Source: Bacteroides pyogenes
GTDB lineage: Bacteria > Bacteroidota > Bacteroidia > Bacteroidales > Bacteroidaceae
Direction of reading: 5' to 3'
Length of the DNA stretch: 64,000 nt
Assembly: GCF_014196225.1 (NCBI RefSeq)
Contig: NZ_JACIDI010000009.1
Span: 1-64,000, forward strand
Of the stretch, positions 16,987 through 24,915 are shown one piece after another. Position 1 is the first letter of the stretch. Each line of letters starts with the position of its first letter. A program made the position numbers and the translations under genes. The notes under the pieces are model-generated. The model was not told the origin of the DNA, searched no databases, and saw only the letters and a list, made by a program, of their open reading frames with translations.

Positions 16987-17889
16987 TTAGAAGCCGTATT
17001 TTATCCCGACTGAAAAATAGGCAGATACACCAAAATGGGGATAATTATCTTCACTTTTATAGAACGCCTTTAATGTTCTGGATTGAAAGTAAGTATCCCG
17101 CGTAAGCGAAACCCCGCCTGTCGCATAAACAGCTAAATCTTTAGCAATTTTATATTCAGGTTGGATACCCGCATATCCATATTGAGAAACAAAATACATA
17201 TTTTTTCCGTCTTTCTCTACTGCTGACATTAAACCTTTAGATTCTCCAACAATACTTAACTTAAAGTTATCATTAATCTGAGAACTTAAACTTAGCTGAA
17301 ATGAATCATACATAGACAAATTGAAGTCATATATCCCGCCTAAACGCCAATCCAAATAGAAGGAAGGGAATATCATCGGATAACCGAGTGCGTTATTTAT
17401 GGCAACTCCGACACCCCAATCAAAATTTGGTTTAGCGTGTCTTATAAACAATATCCCGCCTTGCCCTAATATGGATTTCCCCGAAATTTTATCGAGGTTA
17501 GAAGTATATATTCCCGCTCCCAATGTGGCAAGTATCGACCATTTTTCGTTTAGTGGTCGCACATGCATTACTCCAACTTGCGCATTTAGTATTTCAGACG
17601 TAGCGTAATCTTTAGAAATATCTTTATTACCTAGCGAAGCATACGTTCCAGTAAGCGCAATAGCCCAAGCAATAGGTTTATTATTCTCATCCATTTTGAT
17701 ACACACAGGAATTCTGATACCTCCGTCTATTGTTTTCAAATCTCCCTTCCCACGGAGTTTGTTTCCGTTCTTATCTTTGAACTTTGAAGGAGAGATATAT
17801 TCGGATTTTAAGAAAACCTGTGCTTGTGCCTTATTTCCAAGACAAAGAAAGACACATATCAATAACGTTAGATTAGCCGTCTGCTTCAT
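16987..17889 (-). CDS. Outer-membrane beta-barrel protein, DUF6268-like
   Basis: A 300-residue exported protein with a cleavable signal peptide (ending near NKAQAQ) and alternating beta strands rich in Gly and aromatic residues, ending in SVGIKYGF with the C-terminal Phe expected for a barrel. It resembles the DUF6268 family, which is often encoded next to LytTR systems. It is the first gene of the minus-strand cluster (33 bases before the pseudo-kinase) and has a -7 box at 17916-17923, so all four genes may be one transcript. Function unknown. Confidence 0.75.
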   Translation of the reverse strand: MKQTANLTLLICVFLCLGNKAQAQVFLKSEYISPSKFKDKNGNKLRGKGDLKTIDGGIRIPVCIKMDENNKPIAWAIALTGTYASLGNKDISKDYATSEILNAQVGVMHVRPLNEKWSILATLGAGIYTSNLDKISGKSILGQGGILFIRHAKPNFDWGVGVAINNALGYPMIFPSFYLDWRLGGIYDFNLSMYDSFQLSLSSQINDNFKLSIVGESKGLMSAVEKDGKNMYFVSQYGYAGIQPEYKIAKDLAVYATGGVSLTRDTYFQSRTLKAFYKSEDNYPHFGVSAYFSVGIKYGF

Positions 17890-17915
17890 GCTGATTGGTT
17901 TATAAATTCAGACGA

Positions 17916-17923
17916 CAAAAGTA
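17916..17923 (-). promoter_or_regulatory. -7 box ahead of the outer-membrane/LytTR cluster
   Basis: TACTTTTG on the minus strand, 27 bases before the start codon at 17889. No clear -33 element is visible, as expected for a regulated promoter. Confidence 0.5.
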
Positions 17924-18071
17924 AAAGGGAAAGCAAAACATATTTGTGAAAGTGGACAAAGACGTTCTTTTCATAGACGAACAATGCTACTTTTACATAC
18001 AAGTATATTTCTGGCATTATTTTTGATGGTTATAATGCTTTGCTAAATCATGTAACTCGAAATTAATCCCT

Positions 18072-18106
18072 AAAAAAATCGTCATAAATTTCCAATTTAT
18101 GACGAT
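18072..18106 (-). terminator. Minus-strand rho-independent terminator
   Basis: A perfect 13-bp stem (18078-18090 with 18094-18106) with a 3-base loop, followed on the minus strand by seven T (complement 18072-18078). It would end leftward transcription from the tRNA genes. Confidence 0.8.
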
Positions 18107-18121
18107 TCCTCGTATATTTTG

Positions 18122-18330
18122 TAACAGGAAATGAGTAGTGAAGAATTTCTCTACAAAATGGCGCAAAAGTTTGATGGAGCATAGCGGGAGATTACTTCTT
18201 TATAAAAACTTATATATAAGAAATACAGCCACTTGAATCAATATAACGATTCCTGGTGCACCACTTTGAAGAAAAGCAGAACAACGTAAACTCTGATTTT
18301 CAAACAAAATCAGGAGTTTTTCTTTTTTCG
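18122..18330 (+). ncRNA. Candidate small RNA 2, paralogue of the copy at 13.5 kb
   Basis: The segment 18176-18343 is homologous to 13559-13730 and ends in the same terminator (stem around 18288-18317, then TTTTTCTTTTTT). The distance from the upstream TTTG (end at 18121) to the conserved block is 54 bases, against 56 in copy 1, so promoter and RNA layout are both kept, although the -7 box here (TATATTTTG) is one base too long. It differs by small indels (TGCACC for TGGCACC) and shows no conserved reading frame. An insertion-derived direct repeat is the alternative. Confidence 0.45.
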
Positions 18331-18492
18331 ACTATATGATAAGCAAAGTATAGCAAAATATTACCGATTCCGGCAGAGCAAAAGGTAGAGACAAAATAGG
18401 CAAAACGGAATGTCTCGAATCAAACAAGAATATTACCTTCCCACCATAAGAAAACGCTAACAAGTTTCAATAACCTATTAGCGTTTATCCTG

Positions 18493-18577
18493 TACTCGAA
18501 GCGGGACTTGAACCCGCACAGCCGCAATGGCCAAGGGATTTTAAGTCCCTCGTGTCTACCGATTCCACCATTCGAGC
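18493..18577 (-). tRNA. tRNA-Leu (anticodon UAA)
   Basis: An 85-base gene with a long variable arm. The acceptor stem GCTCGAA pairs with TTCGAGT, the anticodon loop is CTTAAAA (anticodon TAA), and the T arm is GCGGGTTCAAGTCCCGC. CCA is not encoded. It is 18 bases downstream of tRNA-Gly and surely in the same transcript. Confidence 0.97.
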
Positions 18578-18595
18578 ATCCTTTTAAAAAAGAAG

Positions 18596-18668
18596 AGCGG
18601 AAAACGAGACTCGAACTCGCGACCCTAACCTTGGCAAGGTTATGCTCTACCAACTGAGCTATTTCCGC
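18596..18668 (-). tRNA. tRNA-Gly (anticodon GCC)
   Basis: A 73-base gene. The acceptor stem GCGGAAA pairs with TTTCCGC, the anticodon loop is TTGCCAA (anticodon GCC), and the T arm is GCGAGTTCGAGTCTCGT. CCA is not encoded. Confidence 0.97.
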
Positions 18669-19317
18669 GCTTTTCAACGGGTGCAAAGATACATCGTTTC
18701 CTCGTTTCTGCCAAACTTTTTTAGATAAAGTTTACCGAAAACAAGGTTCACTACCCGGAAAAAATCAGGAACAAGTCGAAACATAAAGTTTCTTTGCTTT
18801 CGGATATTTATCTTTGCTTCTGTCCTTGCAAAATAGACTCTCAATGACTAAAGCTTATCCGACGCTCATTGAGCATTTCCTTTATTGGCTTCTTTATTCA
18901 TGAATAAGAATTAAGCACATCGGATATTAACACACTTCATACCCCTCAAAGGGAAATTTGAACTTATAAAACTTTGGTACAGGGCCCTCAGGACACATAA
19001 GATTATCCTTTGACTCGGGAAAAAGGATGCATTTCTTTTCTATAGTTTGCACTCCGGATAAAATGCGACCATATATCGGTTTTGCAGGAGCACTTTCTAC
19101 ATTCCCATTCAATAAAATAATGTAGCACAAATGCAATGTAATTCGTTTTGCAGGAGTGCTTTTTATATACCCATTCAATACTTCATCAGCGTAGACTCAA
19201 TCATGTTCATGATTTTTAGGAAGCGCATCCGGCAAATCTCATTGGGAGTTTCAATTCTTGCCCATCTTACCGGACGCAGGTTGTCCGGCGAAGTCGAAAA
19301 TGCTCATCAGAAAGTGG
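18669..19317. other. Intergenic region between tRNA-Gly and argH, with a 66-base-spaced repeat
   Basis: No gene can be supported. A segment GTTTTGCAGGAG...CCCATTCAATA occurs twice (19079-19113 and 19145-19179), exactly 66 bases apart. An 83-residue minus-strand frame covers both and therefore contains a repeated peptide (STPAKRI / SAPAKPI), but it has no known family. Confidence 0.4.
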
Positions 19318-20658
19318 TTATTGATCTAACAAAGCCTTTTCCGCAGCCTCCATCTTATGGAAATGGAAGCCGTCCATGACTTGCTTCATCAATCTGCCGA
19401 TTTCCTGATTACACAAATTGCCGATACTGCCTTCATGCGTATGACGAACTTGTTTGTCGTGACTGAAGAGATCGGCCTCGATGTCCAAACCAACTTTTTT
19501 ATAAGCATCACGGAAAGGTATTCCCTCGCGAACCAAACGGTTGACCTCTTCTACACTAAAGATAAGCTGGTATTTATCATCGTCAAGAATATGTTCGTTT
19601 ACTTTCATCTCACCCACAATAAAAGCAGTCATCTGCAAGCAATCTTTCAACTCCTGAAACGCAGGAAGAAAGACCTCTTTTATAATCTGCAGATCACGGA
19701 AATAGCCTGAAGGAAGATTGTTGGCAATCATCATGATCTGTTGCGGAAGAGATTGCAGCTTGTTGCATTTGGCACGAACCAGTTCGAACACATCGGGATT
19801 CTTTTTATGCGGCATAATACTCGATCCTGTAGTGCATTCATCGGGCAGACGCACGAAACCGAAGTTCTGGCTGTTAAACAAACAAGCGTCGTATGCCAAT
19901 TTAGAAACTGTTCCGGCAATGGTAGCCAACGCGAACGCCACGTTACGTTCGGTTTTACCCCGACCCATCTGAGCATAAACCACATTGTAATTCATAGAAT
20001 CGAAACCGAGCAGCTCGGTGGTCATCGTTCTGTTCAGTGGAAAAGAAGAACCGTATCCCGCAGCAGAGCCCAAAGGATTGCGGTTGCAGGTCTTAAAAGC
20101 AGCCTGCAGAAACTGCATATCGTCTACCAGACTCTCGGCATATGCGCCGAACCATAGCCCGAAAGAAGAAGGCATTGCAATCTGCAGGTGTGTGTAACCG
20201 GGCATGAGAATGTTTTTATACCGTTCGCTCTGGCGAATCAATATATGAAACAAACGCTCCACATCTTCAGCCACTTCCTTGATTTGCGCACGGGTAAAAA
20301 GTTTCAAATCCAGCAACACCTGATCGTTGCGCGAACGCCCGCTATGGATTTTCTTGCCCATATCACCCAAACGGCGGGTCAGCATCAATTCTACCTGAGA
20401 ATGCACATCTTCTACTCCATCCTCGATCTGAAACTCCCCGCTCTCAGCAGATGCATAGATAAGCTTCAGCCCGTCCAGCAATTGCCTTAATTCATCTTTC
20501 GACAACAAACCGATGCTCTCGAGCATTGTGATATGAGCCATCGAACCTATTATGTCGTGCTTGGCCAGATAAAGATCCATTTCGCGATCGCGTCCTACCG
20601 TGAAACGCTCAATTCTCTCGTTTACCTGCACGGATTTTTCCCAAAGTTTCTGCGCCAT
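19318..20658 (-). CDS. argH: Argininosuccinate lyase
   Basis: A 446-residue enzyme splitting argininosuccinate into arginine and fumarate, the last step of arginine synthesis. It belongs to the fumarase/aspartase superfamily: signature GSSIMPHKKNPDVFEL, with HSGRSRNDQV and the catalytic-region GYTHLQIAMP. Length is normal. It lies 14 bases after the SRPBCC gene on the same strand, so the two are co-transcribed. The other arginine gene of the window, argF', is 24 kb away. Confidence 0.97.
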   Translation of the reverse strand: MAQKLWEKSVQVNERIERFTVGRDREMDLYLAKHDIIGSMAHITMLESIGLLSKDELRQLLDGLKLIYASAESGEFQIEDGVEDVHSQVELMLTRRLGDMGKKIHSGRSRNDQVLLDLKLFTRAQIKEVAEDVERLFHILIRQSERYKNILMPGYTHLQIAMPSSFGLWFGAYAESLVDDMQFLQAAFKTCNRNPLGSAAGYGSSFPLNRTMTTELLGFDSMNYNVVYAQMGRGKTERNVAFALATIAGTVSKLAYDACLFNSQNFGFVRLPDECTTGSSIMPHKKNPDVFELVRAKCNKLQSLPQQIMMIANNLPSGYFRDLQIIKEVFLPAFQELKDCLQMTAFIVGEMKVNEHILDDDKYQLIFSVEEVNRLVREGIPFRDAYKKVGLDIEADLFSHDKQVRHTHEGSIGNLCNQEIGRLMKQVMDGFHFHKMEAAEKALLDQ

Positions 20659-20672
20659 CTCTCTTACAATGA

Positions 20673-21083
20673 TTAATATTGAATAACAGCCAGCATTTCA
20701 ACCATTTTCTCCAGTCCGTCTTTCAGCGGCTTTTGCACCATCGCTTTCATAAACGGATTGACTTCCATGCCGACGGTCACTTTAATCTTACATTCCTCCG
20801 GAGCCGTTTCGACAATCTGTATCCACAGGTTAAAAGGCAACGGAGACTGAGTTGTCGCGAACTTGATACATTTACAGGGCTCACGCTCCACGATTTGGAG
20901 AGTCAACGACCCAACGGGAGAGACACTGAAGCTCAAGGTGTCGGAATCGAAATTCAGACCTTGTACTTTATCTTGCGGCAAACGGTCTTTCACCGCTTCC
21001 AGATTCTTCAGATCGGACAACTTGGCATACACACGCTCTTGGCTGCAAGGTATTACCTTAACACTACTCTCAAATTTATTCAT
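20673..21083 (-). CDS. SRPBCC-fold (START/polyketide-cyclase-like) protein
   Basis: A 136-residue soluble protein with the pattern of the SRPBCC helix-grip fold: a first strand (FESSVKVIPCSQERVYAKL), a two-helix insert, alternating strands, and a long C-terminal amphipathic helix (PLKDGLEKMVEMLAVI). Such proteins bind hydrophobic ligands, but no ligand can be named. It is encoded between the pyrE terminator and argH, probably heading the argH transcript. Confidence 0.75.
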   Translation of the reverse strand: MNKFESSVKVIPCSQERVYAKLSDLKNLEAVKDRLPQDKVQGLNFDSDTLSFSVSPVGSLTLQIVEREPCKCIKFATTQSPLPFNLWIQIVETAPEECKIKVTVGMEVNPFMKAMVQKPLKDGLEKMVEMLAVIQY

Positions 21084-21177
21084 ATATTATGTATTTCTAA
21101 ATAAACGGAGACATTCTTCTGTTCGATGAAAGACTCCGTGAATCACAACATTCAACAGATGTTTTATCTTAATAAAT

Positions 21178-21210
21178 AAAAAAAGAACGATTCGGGTTGC
21201 AATACCCGAA
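21178..21210 (-). terminator. Terminator after pyrE
   Basis: On the minus strand: stem TTCGGGT/ACCCGAA (21191-21210) with a 6-base loop, then a T-rich run. It separates pyrE from the SRPBCC-argH transcript. Confidence 0.7.
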
Positions 21211-21247
21211 AAGTCCTTTCCCCCAAATCAACATAAACCCCAAATCC

Positions 21248-21886
21248 TTATTTTCCGGCATCCCAATGTGCGGGGTCTTTACGCCATTCGTTCAAAGTCG
21301 GCACATCTTCCTCTTCAATATATCCTGTACGAAGGGCAACCTCCAGCACGGCTTCATAATTGGTCAGCGTAACCAAAGGTACTTTAGCGCCTTTGAATGC
21401 TTCTTCAGCAACCGGGAATCCATAAGTAAAGGCTGCAACCATACCGATAACTTCGCATCCGTCGCGACGGATGGCTTCCACAGCTTTCAGACTGCTTCCG
21501 CCGGTAGAGATCAGATCTTCCACCACCACTACTTTCATTCCGGGACGAAGTTCTCCTTCGATCAAATTCTCCAACCCATGATCTTTAGGTGTAGAGCGAA
21601 CATACACAAACGGCAGATTCAAAGCATCGGCCACCAAAGCCCCTTGTGGAATTGCTCCCGTAGCCACGCCTGCAATTGCATCCACTTGTCCGAATCGCTC
21701 CAAGATGAGACGCGTAATCTCAATTTTCACAAAATTACGAAGAGATGGATAAGACAGAGTTTTACGATTGTCGCAGTAAAAGGGGGATTTCCATCCCGAA
21801 GCCCAAGTAAAGGGGTTGTCCGGTTGAAGTTTTATTGCTTTAATTTTCAAAAGCTTCTCTGCAAATAATCTCTCTAAGTTTTTCAT
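21248..21886 (-). CDS. pyrE: Orotate phosphoribosyltransferase
   Basis: A 212-residue enzyme joining orotate to PRPP to make OMP in pyrimidine synthesis. The PRPP-binding signature is VVVVEDLISTGGS, with the substrate loop around FVYVRSTPKDHG. The start is taken at MKNLERLF (21886) because the longer frame begins with a TTG. It ends in its own terminator. Confidence 0.97.
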   Translation of the reverse strand: MKNLERLFAEKLLKIKAIKLQPDNPFTWASGWKSPFYCDNRKTLSYPSLRNFVKIEITRLILERFGQVDAIAGVATGAIPQGALVADALNLPFVYVRSTPKDHGLENLIEGELRPGMKVVVVEDLISTGGSSLKAVEAIRRDGCEVIGMVAAFTYGFPVAEEAFKGAKVPLVTLTNYEAVLEVALRTGYIEEEDVPTLNEWRKDPAHWDAGK

Positions 21887-22367
21887 AAACAACTAACCTT
21901 TTATCATTTGGCGCAAAATTACAGAAATTGGGTGAGATTCAAAAGAAAGAAACCGTTTATTTTGATTTTTTCTTGCAAGTGCGACAAGGCTTCCTCCTCC
22001 CGGTTTCTTTTTTGGATGCGATTCACACCGTTCTGCAAAGAGAGGATATGTTTGCCATATTTATCCATTCCGCTGAACATATATAGCCACCTTGCTGGCC
22101 ATATATACACACCACGGTAGCCATATATGCACACCGCGGTAGCCATATATACACACCAAGGTGGCTATATATGCACACCGAAGCAACCATATATTGTCAT
22201 CATTCCGACAAAAGAGGCTTACTCCAAAAGAAGAACAACACACTGATTTACAGAACAATAAAAAAAAAGAAAGAAGAAAACGGGGACAAGCTATTGGGAA
22301 ATGTGCCGAAACGATTTCTCCGGTAACCGGTAAAACCGGAAACAAGCGTTCTTGGCAAGAGCATCAT
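21887..22367. other. Intergenic region between pyrE and recX, with tandem repeats
   Basis: No gene seen. It holds the 22-bp tandem repeat array at 22098-22185 and, further right, A-rich DNA. The frames open across the repeats on both strands are artefacts of the repeat. Confidence 0.6.
22098..22185. repeat. 22-bp tandem repeat array (four units)
   Basis: Four contiguous units of exactly 22 bases (22098-22119, 22120-22141, 22142-22163, 22164-22185) with core CCATATATACACACC or CCATATATGCACACC. A degenerate half unit flanks each side (about 22076 and 22186). Units alternate A and G at the same position (ATATATA versus ATATATG), which suggests a 44-base higher-order unit. Confidence 0.9.
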
Positions 22368-22838
22368 TCAGCCTTCTTCCTCCAAGTCGATACACTGCCT
22401 GATATATTCCCACTCAAATCCACGGCTCATCGCAAACCGTGCCAGTTTGGCATTCCGTTCATATTCGTTTTCCGCACGGACGCTTTTTCGCTTGGCACGC
22501 AACAGCTCGCGAAGCACCGACAAATAATGTTCGTCATCGATCTCGTCCAGACAGCGGCACACTGCTTCCGCCGGGATTTTCTTCTGATAAAGCCCTTGCG
22601 CTATTTTCTTCTTTCCCCATTTGGAAAAGCGGAATTTATCGTTGACATAAGCACGGCAAAAGCGTTCGTCGTCTATATATTTCTCGGCCTCGAGCCTGTT
22701 CGTTATACGTTCGGCCGCATCGGGCGCGATTCCCCAACGCCGCAACTTTTCATTTATTTCTTCCCGGCAATGTTCGGATGCCGAGCAATACGAAGCGGCA
22801 CGCGCCAATGCTTCATTCTCCGTCATTTGTCTATTCAT
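22368..22838 (-). CDS. recX: RecX-family regulator of RecA
   Basis: A 156-residue, mostly helical protein with three RecX repeats. Diagnostic segments are CSASEHCREEINEKLRRWG, LEAEKYIDDERFCRAYV and RFSKWGKKKIAQGLYQKKI. RecX limits RecA filament growth. It overlaps the prmC stop by four bases, so it is translationally coupled to prmC rather than to recA. Confidence 0.93.
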   Translation of the reverse strand: MNRQMTENEALARAASYCSASEHCREEINEKLRRWGIAPDAAERITNRLEAEKYIDDERFCRAYVNDKFRFSKWGKKKIAQGLYQKKIPAEAVCRCLDEIDDEHYLSVLRELLRAKRKSVRAENEYERNAKLARFAMSRGFEWEYIRQCIDLEEEG

Positions 22839-23683
22839 AAGTCTGCTGCAACCATTCTGTCGTTCCCAAACATATCTTTTATCACACGTACATTCCCGTA
22901 TCCGCTCCCTTCGAGCATGAGGGCGGTTTCCCGCCCGTAAGCGCGATTGATTTCGAAATACAGCTTCCCCTGCGGAAGCAGCATCTTTCGTCCCAACGCG
23001 GCAATCCTGCGATAAAACCGCAAAGGGTCGCTATCGGGAACAAACAACGCCTGCTCCGGTTCCCATTCGAGAACATTGGGTTCCATCGTCTGCTTCTCAG
23101 ACTCGGTCACATAAGGAGGATTGCTTACAATTACATCGTAAACAGGGGACTCGCACTCCGGTTCGGTTTGCGCATCGGACAGCACATCGATCTTCTTCAA
23201 AGCTACGTTCGCCTCCAACTCCTTATTGTTGGCACGAGCCACAGCCAATGCGTCTTCCGAAACATCCCAAGCGTCCACTGCCGCTTCCGGCAGCCTTTTA
23301 TCCAAAGAGATTGCGATACATCCGCTACCCGTTCCGATATCGAGCAAACGAGCGGCTTGCGGATTTTCCCGTACAATTAAATCTACCAACTCCACTGTCT
23401 CGGGACGAGGAATCAACACACCGGGAGCCACCCGGAAACTCCTTCCGCCAAACTCCGCATACCCGCGAATATACTGTATCGGCTCACTCTTTCGCAGGCG
23501 GGAAACAATGTTTTCCAATTCGCGCTGTTTGCTTTCAGATAAAATTATATCTTTGCCCATGTAAAGATCAAGAGCTTTCAGTCCCAGCATATCGCAACAG
23601 ATCAGCATCGAAAGAGCGCGCAGCTCTTCCGGGGGATAAAGTCCCTGCAATGACTGGCGGATGTAAGCGGTGATCTGATTCAT
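22835..23683 (-). CDS. prmC: Release-factor glutamine methyltransferase
   Basis: A 282-residue enzyme that methylates the GGQ glutamine of peptide release factors. A helical N-terminal domain (about 1-75) is followed by a Rossmann methyltransferase with LLDIGTGSGCIAISL (SAM loop) and the catalytic VSNPPYVTE. The ATG at 23683 is used: the frame extends further, but the extra residues read through the promoter box at 23704-23711. It is divergent from ribD across 53 bases. Confidence 0.95.
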   Translation of the reverse strand: MNQITAYIRQSLQGLYPPEELRALSMLICCDMLGLKALDLYMGKDIILSESKQRELENIVSRLRKSEPIQYIRGYAEFGGRSFRVAPGVLIPRPETVELVDLIVRENPQAARLLDIGTGSGCIAISLDKRLPEAAVDAWDVSEDALAVARANNKELEANVALKKIDVLSDAQTEPECESPVYDVIVSNPPYVTESEKQTMEPNVLEWEPEQALFVPDSDPLRFYRRIAALGRKMLLPQGKLYFEINRAYGRETALMLEGSGYGNVRVIKDMFGNDRMVAADL

Positions 23684-23690
23684 TATTCCG

Positions 23691-23711
23691 TATATTTGAT
23701 TTGCAAAAGTA
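23691..23711. promoter_or_regulatory. Divergent -7 boxes for ribD and prmC
   Basis: TATATTTG on the plus strand (23691-23698) for ribD and TACTTTTG on the minus strand (complement 23704-23711) for prmC-recX. The two boxes are only five bases apart, so the two promoters probably exclude each other (inference). Confidence 0.6.
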
Positions 23712-23736
23712 AGAATAAATAGAACGAAGCACACCG

Positions 23737-24783
23737 ATGGAAGAAGAAAAATATATGAGACGTTGCATCGAACTTGCCCAAAACGGGCGGAACAACGCCG
23801 CACCCAACCCCATGGTAGGGGCTGTCATCGTGCACAACGGACGGATAATAGGCGAAGGATACCACGTTCGTGCCGGCGGCGCACACGCTGAAGTAAACGC
23901 AATACAGTCCGTCGAAGACCCGTCTTTACTGAAGCGGTCGACAATCTACGTCAGTCTGGAGCCGTGCTCCCATTACGGCAAAACGCCTCCCTGCGCCGAC
24001 CTGATTATCGAAAAGCAAATCCCCCGCATCGTAGTAGGATGCCAAGACCCTTTCCCGAAAGTTGCAGGGCGAGGCATCGGCAAATTGCGCGACGCGGGCA
24101 GAGAAGTAACAGTCGGAGTGTTGGAGCAAGAATGCAAGGCGTTGATTCGGCGGTTCGTCACTTTCCACACGTTCCGTCGCCCCTACATCACCCTTAAATG
24201 GGCAGAGTCGGCAGACCGTTTCATCGACCGGGAACGCACAGGCGGAAGGCCGGTCATACTGTCGTCTCCTCTTACTTCCATGCTGACACACAAAAGAAGA
24301 GCCGAAAACGACGCCATTATGACAGGAAGACGAACCGCCCTACTCGACAATCCTTCATTGACCACACGCCACTGGCACGGGCGCAATCCCATACGCATTG
24401 TTTTAGACCGCAGCCTGTCTCTTCCCGCAAACTTGGAGATTTTCAACGGGGCTGTTCCTACATTGGTCTTTTCAGGACGTGAAGCCCCGGACAGAGAGAA
24501 CGTCACTTACATTCCGGTGGACTTCAACGAACGTCTTCTGCCTCAGATCATGGAGCATCTCTATCGGCGGAACATCCAATCTGTTTTGGTAGAAGGAGGC
24601 AGACAACTGCTCGATACGTTTATCAACGACGGCCTGTGGGATGAAGCGTTCGTAGAAAAATGTCCGCAGCTGCTGAAAGGCGGCGTAAAAGCGCCCGAGA
24701 TACATTCGCCGGCAAACTGCTTCATCGAGAATCATTTCGGAAGAACGTTCTTGCATTACACCAATGAAAGCAACGTTAAATAA
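23737..24783 (+). CDS. ribD: Bifunctional riboflavin deaminase/reductase
   Basis: A 348-residue enzyme doing two successive steps of riboflavin synthesis. The N-terminal deaminase (about 1-145) has the zinc ligands in GGAHAEVNA and EPCSHYGKTPPCADL. The C-terminal NADPH-dependent reductase (about 150-348) includes ITLKWAESADRFIDR, NPIRIVLDR and VLVEGGRQLLD. Full length. No FMN riboswitch is visible in the 53-base leader. Confidence 0.96.
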   Translation: MEEEKYMRRCIELAQNGRNNAAPNPMVGAVIVHNGRIIGEGYHVRAGGAHAEVNAIQSVEDPSLLKRSTIYVSLEPCSHYGKTPPCADLIIEKQIPRIVVGCQDPFPKVAGRGIGKLRDAGREVTVGVLEQECKALIRRFVTFHTFRRPYITLKWAESADRFIDRERTGGRPVILSSPLTSMLTHKRRAENDAIMTGRRTALLDNPSLTTRHWHGRNPIRIVLDRSLSLPANLEIFNGAVPTLVFSGREAPDRENVTYIPVDFNERLLPQIMEHLYRRNIQSVLVEGGRQLLDTFINDGLWDEAFVEKCPQLLKGGVKAPEIHSPANCFIENHFGRTFLHYTNESNVK

Positions 24784-24879
24784 TCGATTTTGCAGGTTTT
24801 ATGCCAATAAAAACAGCATTATTATCTATAATTTTATATAAAACTTATCGGGAATGTACAATATCGGGAAAAATGTTCC

Positions 24880-24887
24880 TATTTTTG
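24880..24887 (+). promoter_or_regulatory. -7 box for the DUF6242 lipoprotein gene
   Basis: TATTTTTG, 28 bases before the ATG at 24916, in an AT-rich 130-base gap after ribD. It probably drives the following envelope-gene run as well. Confidence 0.55.
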
Positions 24888-24915
24888 CAACTTGTAAATA
24901 AACACAATCTTTCAA

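Noticed and set aside
13559..18343. Integrative element with attL and attR
   Set aside because: No integrase or excisionase gene lies between the repeats and the repeats carry promoter and terminator signals, so paralogous RNA units seem at least as likely; kept only as an alternative.
18927..19178. 83-residue frame between tRNA-Gly and argH
   Set aside because: Its repeated peptide comes from the DNA repeat; no promoter or homology seen.
22098..22185. Possible CRISPR array
   Set aside because: Units follow each other directly without spacers of constant length, and there is no cas gene in the window.
23684..23736. FMN riboswitch before ribD
   Set aside because: The leader is only 53 bases and filled by promoter boxes; no FMN-aptamer motif.
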